NCBI GenBank assembly: GCA_014384685.1
Contig: JACNFL010000105.1
Location: 1 to 10,253 of the forward strand
DNA from: Methanobacteriota archaeon
GTDB lineage: Archaea > Thermoplasmatota > Poseidoniia > Poseidoniales > Thalassarchaeaceae
DNA: 10,253 nt
Direction of reading: 5' to 3'
Of this stretch, positions 1-6,319 are shown in pieces; within the stretch, counting starts at the first letter, position 1; each line of letters opens with the position of its first letter. The position numbers and the translations under genes were made by a program. The notes under the pieces are model-generated. The model did no database searches and was not told the DNA's origin. It was given only the letters and a program-made list of their open reading frames with translations.

Positions 1-49
1 TGAAATGTTTAACTAATTTTTAATTTTTTAACGAGATGATATTTTTCTA

Positions 50-1444
50 TTAAAACCTCCAAGAAGAAGAGGATATTCCATTTTTTACTCTACCTGAACC
101 GATGTAGGTAGTTATTCCACCATCTGAAATATCGAAAGCGTGGATATTTGTTGCCTCTTCAAAGGCATCGTTGCGCCAATACCACCACCAATCATTGGCT
201 GGCTCTGCAAGAATTAGCATATCTTCGCTTGCATAGACTTCAACCCATGAGGATGAAACATGGTCTAATTCATATTCAACCATGTCGCCAAACAATTCAA
301 TGGTCATAATAGTTGTAAATCCGCGTCCTACTGAATCTGCTGCTGCAGAAAATTCTTCGCAAGTTGCACTGACTGTTGATTGTTCAACAACTGTTCCATC
401 AGCCATTCGCTCATGCATTCTTGGAGAGAAATCTGCTAATGTTAGACCTGCAATAACTTCTAGATTGTAGGCAATTGCTTCATCAACACTCGTATTCCAA
501 ATATCTTGGCGGCTAGGATCATCGTAATCAATCTCCCAGTAAGTATCTGGAAGAGTTGGGTAAGTGCGCAATCCTTGCAATTGTGCGTATGAATGTGTCA
601 CTGCACGCAAGGTTCCATCAACTAATCTTGCAGTTTGATATGAACCATCAAGGTATAGTTCGCGGTCAATTTGTGGGTCTGAACGGTTGGTGATATTCAT
701 CACTGTAAATTTCACCTTGTTGCTGTATCGATAGTATGAGTACATGCTGTCACCCTCAGCAGTATCTGCCATCATAGCAACACGGACAGGATCATCAGAA
801 GGTAGATTCCAGTAGGAAACATAAGAGATAATCACTAGTTGATTTCCATTTACGAGCATCTGCATTGGAGAACCCTCCAATGTCATATTTGATTCAAGAG
901 TCACGTTTCCGAACTCTGGTACGCCCAAAATTACCAACTGGCCGTTGTTAATCATGTAGATATGGTATCCATCAGTCTTGAGGAAGTCTGCTTCATCAAC
1001 ACCCTCTTCCTGATTATTTGTCTCTGAATATTCGCCTTCTCTGTCTCCTGCACCCGATGTACTAGGAGGTGTTGAACTATCAGTGCCTGTAGATGCTTCA
1101 TTACTACCATCCATTTCAGCTACTGCTCCATCCATCATCATGTCATCTTCCATAAAGCCGCCACGGAATCCCCAAGAATTCCAATGCCAGTATGATGCTT
1201 GATCAAGTCCAACCATCATCTCTTCAGCAAGTGAATTGCGCAAATCCTCTTCAAGTTCTGCACAACCATCATATTGATTCAAAACGGGAGAAGAACGGAC
1301 ACGAGCACCGAGTAATAACTCTGGAGATATCCACTCCATATTTTCTCTATCCTCATCATTAATGGGATTTTCAATTGTTCCCAAACAGCCAGCCAAAAGC
1401 ATTGAAGCGAGCACAATCATTACCATAACAGGTGTTCTTGCCAT
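50..1444 (-). CDS. Beta_propel-family lipoprotein, C-terminally shortened
   Basis: Predicted surface lipoprotein of the Beta_propel family (Pfam PF09826 type), whose biochemical role is unknown. Residues 1-20 form a signal peptide ending in the lipobox L-A-G-C, so C20 would be the lipid-modified anchor. A Ser/Thr/Gly-rich linker (about 111-138) leads to the family's signature at 141-159, containing EEGVDEADFLKTDG, followed by beta-strand-rich sequence. The protein stops at residue 464, just after HAFDISDGGITTYIGSGRV (434-452). From my knowledge of the family, that position is normally followed by a segment like 'LLNQFSxDEYxGxLRVATT' and some 200 further residues, so a large part of the propeller appears missing. 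None of the three minus-strand frames in the AT-rich 49 nt beyond the stop restores it. It may be a real short variant or a decaying gene. The ATG is well placed before the signal peptide. It has its own promoter-like region, including a dyad shared with the peroxidase operon. Confidence 0.8.
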   Translation of the reverse strand: MARTPVMVMIVLASMLLAGCLGTIENPINDEDRENMEWISPELLLGARVRSSPVLNQYDGCAELEEDLRNSLAEEMMVGLDQASYWHWNSWGFRGGFMEDDMMMDGAVAEMDGSNEASTGTDSSTPPSTSGAGDREGEYSETNNQEEGVDEADFLKTDGYHIYMINNGQLVILGVPEFGNVTLESNMTLEGSPMQMLVNGNQLVIISYVSYWNLPSDDPVRVAMMADTAEGDSMYSYYRYSNKVKFTVMNITNRSDPQIDRELYLDGSYQTARLVDGTLRAVTHSYAQLQGLRTYPTLPDTYWEIDYDDPSRQDIWNTSVDEAIAYNLEVIAGLTLADFSPRMHERMADGTVVEQSTVSATCEEFSAAADSVGRGFTTIMTIELFGDMVEYELDHVSSSWVEVYASEDMLILAEPANDWWWYWRNDAFEEATNIHAFDISDGGITTYIGSGRVKNGISSSSWRF

Positions 1445-1473
1445 GGTTACCCCACGGTAGCCCCTACATTAAG

Positions 1474-1494
1474 GAACTTGGTTCGTTGATTTTA
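1474..1494 (-). promoter_or_regulatory. TATA-like element plus GAAC-N3-GTTC dyad
   Basis: On the minus strand TAAAAT (1494-1489) is followed after 4 nt by GAACCAAGTTC (1484-1474), a dyad with perfect 4-bp arms and a 3-nt spacer. A start of transcription about 25 nt beyond the TATA-like element would give a leader of roughly 22 nt before the ATG at 1444. The same arrangement precedes the pseudoperoxidase gene (8264-8288) and, as a half-site, the regulator gene (4268-4288). A repressor at this position would block initiation. The promoter and operator roles are inferred. Confidence 0.4.
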
Positions 1495-1537
1495 CCTCTT
1501 GAAAAGAATATTTCTCCAACTAGGCAATATGGATGGG

Positions 1538-1555
1538 AAAAAATTGAATTCAATT
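1538..1555 (-). terminator. Palindrome plus T-tract after the PKD gene
   Basis: Four nucleotides after the PKD gene's TGA the minus strand reads AATTGAATTCAATT (1555-1542), a perfect 14-nt palindrome, running into six T (1543-1538). Archaeal termination depends mainly on the U-tract, so this is a reasonable end point for the four-gene operon. The stem is short and A/T-rich, so the hairpin itself would be weak. Confidence 0.4.
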
Positions 1556-1559
1556 CCAA

Positions 1560-3350
1560 TCATTTTATTGAATCATCCCAATAAGAATCCTCAACTGATG
1601 AAGATGACTTATGAGCGAGAAGTTTCCCTTTTTTCAGTATTCTATCACGGTTTTTCTTGCCATTAGAATACATTAGAGTTGACAAAAAAAGCACACCGCC
1701 ACTTGTGAAAACTATGCCAAAAGTATTGGTACCAAATGGTAAATCTTCAATTTCTTCAACATTGGTGCCACTCCCCTCATTTTCCTTATTATCAATTATG
1801 TCAATTTCTACACTAAAATTGATGATATCCCCGCGTCCATCTTGAATTTCTATTGTCACATTATGCATTCCTGCTTCAAAGAACTCGTGCACAAAAGACT
1901 GGTTTGCTGATGTTGTGCCATTACCAAATTGCCATTCGTAAGAGTAAGGTGCCATCCCACCCCACACTTCAATTGCGAAATGAACTGCACCTACTGCATC
2001 ATCTGTAGAAGGTTCAAGTTGGCTTGAATGGGAAATATACCCTGAAAGTGATAGATTGACCGTGATCATCACTTCTTGACAACTTTCTGGACCACTAGTG
2101 AATTGTACACAATATGTCACATTAGTTGTCCCACCAGCAGGTACGCTGGTGTATGTATGCTCAACCTCAGCACCATTGACAATTATTCCATCAAAGCCCC
2201 ATGATATTGTAGCACCACCATAGTAATCCCATCCTTCACTCAAAGTTGCATCAGCAGAAAATGTAGCTGGGGTATCTACAGAAACTTGACTCGGTATTTG
2301 AAATGTGAAATTACACATGAGGCAATCAGGAGGCGTCGGCTCAGGATATTCACAACTGCCGTCGTCTGCAGTTGCATTTGGATTGAAATTAGTGGCTGCC
2401 CAATCCATGCAACCAGGAATTATTACAGGTTCTGCTGGAGTATCAGTAATTTCTTGTACGATGGTATAATTAATTTCAAAAATTGTATTATTACTCTGCC
2501 ATTCTTCTGCATTGATACTGATTTGTACTGAAACAGAACCATTTGGTATAATCATACTTGAGTTCCAACCTTTTGGTCTCAAAGTAAAGTTCGTTGTAGA
2601 TCCATTGCCTTCGATTGATGATTCTTCTGCATTGATACGAAACTCCATCCCTGTATCATGTTGAGGGGCTAGAATGTTATGTTGGGTTTCGATTCTTACA
2701 GCATTATTATTCTGAGCACTACAATTTAGGACAAAGTCGCTATCATCTGCTTGCAATCGAGTTTCATTTTGAGTTATTTCCCAATCCTCATCACATGTAA
2801 CTACAACATTCACCAAAGTAGGATCAGGTTCTATCTTAGGGGCTTCCCCCACTATAAAAGAAAAATCATCTGTATCAATTAGATGAAATTCATCTTCACC
2901 AGACTTTTTTTCTGACAATTCAGCAAAGAGAGAATAATTGGTGTCATTAAACCATTCCGAAGAAAAATCAGATAGTGAAAGTGTGATATCAAGATTAGTG
3001 TAGATTGCAGAGGCTATTTTGTTAATAGCGCCATAGGTTTCATATTCTTCATAAAGAGATATTTTGATTTGGTACGAGTCGCTTCCATTGGTATCGTAGG
3101 CATTGAATTCAAAACGCACTGATTGTTGAAATGTAGCGTTATCTACAACATCATAGTATTCCTGTTGTGGCGTTACTACAATCTCAACATAAGGGTCTGA
3201 ATCTGCAGAGACTGTCATCCAAGGCATTAGCAGTAATATGAAACAAACCACTAACAATTTGCTCGCCGAAATTCTAGGCATCTCAGAATTCCAAGCCATA
3301 CTAACATGCCAAAGGGGGGGCCTTGTAACATATGCTACTTTTCCTTTCAT
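1560..3350 (-). CDS. Secreted, membrane-anchored PKD-domain surface protein
   Basis: No specific function is recognisable. The best signal peptide starts at an internal methionine (M24, ATG at 3281): MPRISASK, a hydrophobic core, then cleavage near TVSA (residue 49). The full frame from 3350 gives the ATGA overlap with the upstream regulator gene but puts 23 unlikely residues before the signal peptide, so M18 or M24 may be the real start. After cleavage come two beta-rich Ig-like segments (about 52-168 and 178-300). A short cysteine motif follows at 313-335 (GCMD, then ATNFNPNAT, then DDGSCEY), of a kind common in marine surface proteins. Two PKD-like domains lie at about 352-432 and 440-520, the second with YSYEWQFGNGTT. 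A single membrane helix (about 541-562) is followed by a basic tail. Roughly twenty N-X-S/T sequons point to a glycosylated exterior. It is last in the peroxidase-regulator operon and could be a scaffold, ligand binder or adhesin; this is inference. Confidence 0.8.
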   Translation of the reverse strand: MKGKVAYVTRPPLWHVSMAWNSEMPRISASKLLVVCFILLLMPWMTVSADSDPYVEIVVTPQQEYYDVVDNATFQQSVRFEFNAYDTNGSDSYQIKISLYEEYETYGAINKIASAIYTNLDITLSLSDFSSEWFNDTNYSLFAELSEKKSGEDEFHLIDTDDFSFIVGEAPKIEPDPTLVNVVVTCDEDWEITQNETRLQADDSDFVLNCSAQNNNAVRIETQHNILAPQHDTGMEFRINAEESSIEGNGSTTNFTLRPKGWNSSMIIPNGSVSVQISINAEEWQSNNTIFEINYTIVQEITDTPAEPVIIPGCMDWAATNFNPNATADDGSCEYPEPTPPDCLMCNFTFQIPSQVSVDTPATFSADATLSEGWDYYGGATISWGFDGIIVNGAEVEHTYTSVPAGGTTNVTYCVQFTSGPESCQEVMITVNLSLSGYISHSSQLEPSTDDAVGAVHFAIEVWGGMAPYSYEWQFGNGTTSANQSFVHEFFEAGMHNVTIEIQDGRGDIINFSVEIDIIDNKENEGSGTNVEEIEDLPFGTNTFGIVFTSGGVLFLSTLMYSNGKKNRDRILKKGKLLAHKSSSSVEDSYWDDSIK

Positions 3351-4264
3351 GATAACGACGATTCACGAACTGCAGAGAGTTGTCCACGGCCAATTACAGA
3401 AATTTGCCAAGTCGCTTTACGGCCCTTTCCTTTCTTATTGATTAATTCACGTTCTTGTAATTGCTTCAAGTGATAAGCCATCAATTGTTTTGATGCTTCC
3501 AATTTTGTTCTAATTTCTACTGTTGAAATCCCCAAATCACCAGCACTGGAAAGAACCTCCAAAATTGCTCTTTGCATGACTGTAACAGGACTCTCTAGCT
3601 CATGTAATTTCTTTGGATTTATACCTGAAACAGCATATCTTCTACGTCTACCATCTTGCCAAGAAACCAATTCCCCAGCCTTTTCTAATTGATGCAAATG
3701 GTGGGCAGTAACGCCATTTGCTAGTGAAAGAGCGTCGCGTAGTGCAGAGAAATGAATCCCAGGGTGAGCCTCGACATAACCTTCAATTCGCCCGCGTGTC
3801 TGAACATCCCTTTCTTTACCGTGAAGTTTCGCTAAAAGTGGTCCTGCTAAAGCCAAAACAAGACCTGTCTTGACACCCTCACTAACGAGTACACCTACTC
3901 CAAGTGAGCCGACCAGTCCAACGGTTACAAGGGCTAGAAGTAATGCCGCCATTACTGCAGTAAAGCCAACTGTTGCCACCCCATCTGCTTCGTCTCCTGC
4001 AACCGGATCATCGTTTCTAGAATCCGCTGACTCAGGGGCTGCACCGCTGCTATCATCCTCATCGCCACTATCATCTGCCGCCGTCATTTCTGCTGCAAAA
4101 TTTTCTTCTTCATTGAGTGGTTGGTCCTCTTCAGGCGTGAAATAATCGATGAGGATTGCGCTATTGTAAGCCGTTATGACAACGCCTAACACTGCTACAA
4201 GCGCTAACAACCGGTAGCCAACAACTCGGTTCATGTTGTCTACTGAGAACAGGATTGCACCCAT
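3347..4264 (-). CDS. Membrane-anchored double winged-helix transcriptional regulator
   Basis: A putative transcription regulator tethered to the cell membrane. Residues 18-40 form a first membrane helix. Residues 44-95 are a strongly acidic, low-complexity segment of Asp, Glu, Ser and Ala. Hydrophobic stretches at about 97-127 and 131-147 form one or two more helices. Two winged helix-turn-helix domains follow: about 155-212, with HPGIHFSALRDALSLANGVT and a basic wing DGRRRRY, and about 226-288, with STVEIRTKLEASKQLMAYHL and KGKGRKATW. This order is common in euryarchaeal wHTH membrane proteins. No ligand domain is recognised; the acidic loop could face outside or inside depending on the helix count. 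Neither candidate start (M1 at 4264, M11 at 4234) has a Shine-Dalgarno sequence, and a TATA-like element lies just upstream, so a separate short-leader or leaderless transcript is possible. It lies between the peroxidases and the PKD gene, the latter overlapping it by 4 nt, so it probably controls or senses that system. Its target is inferred. Confidence 0.85.
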   Translation of the reverse strand: MGAILFSVDNMNRVVGYRLLALVAVLGVVITAYNSAILIDYFTPEEDQPLNEEENFAAEMTAADDSGDEDDSSGAAPESADSRNDDPVAGDEADGVATVGFTAVMAALLLALVTVGLVGSLGVGVLVSEGVKTGLVLALAGPLLAKLHGKERDVQTRGRIEGYVEAHPGIHFSALRDALSLANGVTAHHLHQLEKAGELVSWQDGRRRRYAVSGINPKKLHELESPVTVMQRAILEVLSSAGDLGISTVEIRTKLEASKQLMAYHLKQLQERELINKKGKGRKATWQISVIGRGQLSAVRESSLS

Positions 4265-4274
4265 AACCGAGTTG
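4222..4274 (-). repeat. 10-bp inverted repeat flanking the regulator's start codons
   Basis: On the minus strand CAACTCGGTT (4274-4265) ends immediately before the M1 ATG, and its exact reverse complement AACCGAGTTG (4231-4222) begins immediately after the M11 ATG. The 33-nt loop is exactly codons 1-11. In mRNA this could form a stem-loop controlling start choice; in DNA it could be an autoregulatory site. One 10-bp match within 50 nt is not very improbable in 10 kb, so only its placement makes it notable. Confidence 0.4.
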
Positions 4275-4288
4275 GTTCAATGATTTTA
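4268..4288 (-). promoter_or_regulatory. Internal promoter with dyad half-site before the regulator
   Basis: TAAAAT (4288-4283), then 4 nt, then GAACCAA (4278-4272), matching the element before the Beta_propel gene: GTAAAATCA, two differing bases, then GAACCAA. The second half-site is degenerate (CTCG instead of GTTC). It fills the 24-nt gap after the peroxidase stop codon and would let the regulator be transcribed separately from the operon. Function is inferred. Confidence 0.35.
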
Positions 4289-6319
4289 CTAATCATCAAG
4301 GATTTCTGAGTTTAATCTGTAAGAAAGTATTGACTGTGACCCGTTTTCGTCTTCATTCAATGATGGCTTTTTTGCATTTTCTTTCTTCTCAAATACATTT
4401 GATGTCTTGCCCTGTACATTAACTAATATTAGAACTAAAATTATCAATACTAATAACACTGCATAAGCGATTACATTGGCAATACTTGTTGATTCTGATG
4501 AGTCGTTATTGTTGGGACCGTCGCTTGTAACCTCTTTATTTTCCAAACTGCATTCCATTTCATCAAGCACTTGCTCGGAAAAGAATACATCACATTGAAT
4601 TCTCTCAATCTCAGTATTCCTAAGGATGATATCGGCTAAAGTTGTACTATCAATTTGGTCTTGAATATCAGTCAACTCCGAAAATTCCGAGCCATAATAG
4701 AGTCTGTCACCATCCCTCAATCTTGTGAATTGCTCCTTAATGATGACATGCATCGTTTCTCCAAGGGCTGAATTTTCAATGTGGTCTTCTGCCAACATGC
4801 CGATAAACGCGTCAACACTGTCAACATCTGGATATGTGCTGTTTAATGCTTCAATTGTGGTATTATCGCTTGTGAAATCACTCCAATTCGTATATCTTGC
4901 TAATCCAAAAGCCTCGCGAACAGTGTTGAAATCTGGAATCCCATGGTCTCGACCTCGTTGAATATCAATAGCACACAAATCCATTCCGCCTGCTCCTGGT
5001 GGACCAAACATCTGGTTACGTAAATCATCAACGTACATCAAATCATTTTCTGGTTGTACATTGTAAGCAAGGCCACGTAAAATTGGAGCGATTCCACCTC
5101 CTTCAGTGATTGGGCTGACATCAAAGAATCCCTCTCTAAGAGTAAGATGGCCTTGTGGTGAAGACATTCTTGTTTCATTCAGCCTGAACATCGTACTTCC
5201 TATTTGGCTATGGCCCATACGGAAAGCAACTGTCGCAAACTCATTGGAAATTGACGGGTCAATTGTTGAATTATAACCTTCGTAATCGTCTAATTCAATA
5301 CCTAGAGATGGCAAGAATTCATTGTAAGTAATTGACTCAATCAATCCGATATTGATGTGCCTTGCATATTGGTAAATCTGCTCATCGGACCAATCAGGAT
5401 TTCTTTCCAAAATTTCACCAGCCAAACGGTTGTGTTCCCTAACAAACAGGATGTGCATAGAAAGTAATGCCACATGCTCATTCGCCCTACCGTCACCTGC
5501 AACAAATGAATTTGTAAAATTGAAACCGGCAAATGACATACCCGGAGTAGTAGGGTCTTCTGCATAGTTTGCTTGGGGAAGTAAGTCACCTTCCTCAAAG
5601 TCACTAACCTTCATTCTTCCACCGCGATTTTCACGTAACCAATCTGCTCTTGCTACATCACTGCCGTAAACCACCGAACCATCTATCCAAGTTGTAATTG
5701 TGTTAGGGGGTTCTCTTTGATTTAGAGGGTCTCCATCCCCAGTACCATTAGCCACTAATGAACGGAAAAATCTCATTTGTAATCCACCAGGGAATCCCAT
5801 CCATTCATCATTTTCGGAGATTGGGATATATGCAGTATCTGGTTGATCTTGGTCGGGTGTCCTGCCATCTTGAGTTGTTGTATGGTCAATATCATGAGTG
5901 ATGAACTGTCCCCATAACCAGTTGTAATCAGACAATCCTTGTGAATCAGGATGCGACTGATCTTCATGACAAAGTGAGTTACTAATTTCACGCGGGTTAG
6001 GAACATCTGGGCGGTCCCAAAAGGTGAGATTTTCACCATCGGTCGTTGGATACCTCTCTGAAAACCGAGAAAGTTCGGACCCTGCCACACCATATTCAGG
6101 GTGGTCAATATTTACTCCAGAACCATCATACCCATACTGGGTTTCAGAATTCATTGCAGATTCATCAGCTGAGTCGTAGGTTGTAGCACCATCCTCCTTC
6201 TCAATAGTTGAAGCCGAAACTGTTGCTAATCCTAAAAGCATGAAAAGTGCTACAGTCGATAAAGCAAATCTTTTACGATTTGACAGTGAGTTGTTTGATT
6301 CAAAATTTCTTGACATCAT
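4289..6319 (-). CDS. Animal-type heme peroxidase, membrane-anchored, catalytic residues intact
   Basis: Peroxidase-cyclooxygenase superfamily member (PF03098 type), expected to oxidise halides or organic substrates with hydrogen peroxide outside the cell. A signal peptide (about 1-36, ending VSA) and one C-terminal helix (about 613-634) with a basic tail make it a type I membrane protein. By alignment in my head to myeloperoxidase, key residues are present: distal Gln138 and His142 in WGQFITHDID, calcium ligands Asp143, Thr209, Asp213 and Ser215, catalytic Arg278 and the heme-ester Glu281 in GDGRANEH, REHNRLA at 294-300, proximal Arg367 and His370 in AFRMGHS, and DIQRGRDHG at 452-460. Thr141 replaces the second ester-forming Asp, and His282 replaces the sulfonium Met, so heme attachment could be at most through Glu281. 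C576 and C590 may pair. The gene overlaps the upstream pseudoperoxidase by 4 nt and has a strong Shine-Dalgarno sequence; M2 (6316) has the better spacing. The substrate is unknown. Confidence 0.92.
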   Translation of the reverse strand: MMSRNFESNNSLSNRKRFALSTVALFMLLGLATVSASTIEKEDGATTYDSADESAMNSETQYGYDGSGVNIDHPEYGVAGSELSRFSERYPTTDGENLTFWDRPDVPNPREISNSLCHEDQSHPDSQGLSDYNWLWGQFITHDIDHTTTQDGRTPDQDQPDTAYIPISENDEWMGFPGGLQMRFFRSLVANGTGDGDPLNQREPPNTITTWIDGSVVYGSDVARADWLRENRGGRMKVSDFEEGDLLPQANYAEDPTTPGMSFAGFNFTNSFVAGDGRANEHVALLSMHILFVREHNRLAGEILERNPDWSDEQIYQYARHINIGLIESITYNEFLPSLGIELDDYEGYNSTIDPSISNEFATVAFRMGHSQIGSTMFRLNETRMSSPQGHLTLREGFFDVSPITEGGGIAPILRGLAYNVQPENDLMYVDDLRNQMFGPPGAGGMDLCAIDIQRGRDHGIPDFNTVREAFGLARYTNWSDFTSDNTTIEALNSTYPDVDSVDAFIGMLAEDHIENSALGETMHVIIKEQFTRLRDGDRLYYGSEFSELTDIQDQIDSTTLADIILRNTEIERIQCDVFFSEQVLDEMECSLENKEVTSDGPNNNDSSESTSIANVIAYAVLLVLIILVLILVNVQGKTSNVFEKKENAKKPSLNEDENGSQSILSYRLNSEILDD

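Noticed and set aside
1..49. T-tracts on the plus strand next to the Beta_propel stop, considered as a terminator
   Set aside because: The T runs are on the plus strand; the minus-strand transcript would carry A runs here, so they do not terminate that gene. They might end a plus-strand gene outside the window, which cannot be judged.
3870..4145. Plus-strand open frame of 91 codons, rich in Ser, Thr and Pro
   Set aside because: It is antisense to the acidic loop and helices of the regulator; its Ser/Pro bias is what the complement of Asp/Glu/Ala codons produces, and it has no Shine-Dalgarno sequence.
5341..6108. Two further minus-strand frames (5341-5604 and 5773-6108) inside the active peroxidase
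   Set aside because: They are out of frame with a protein whose catalytic motifs are continuous across this region.
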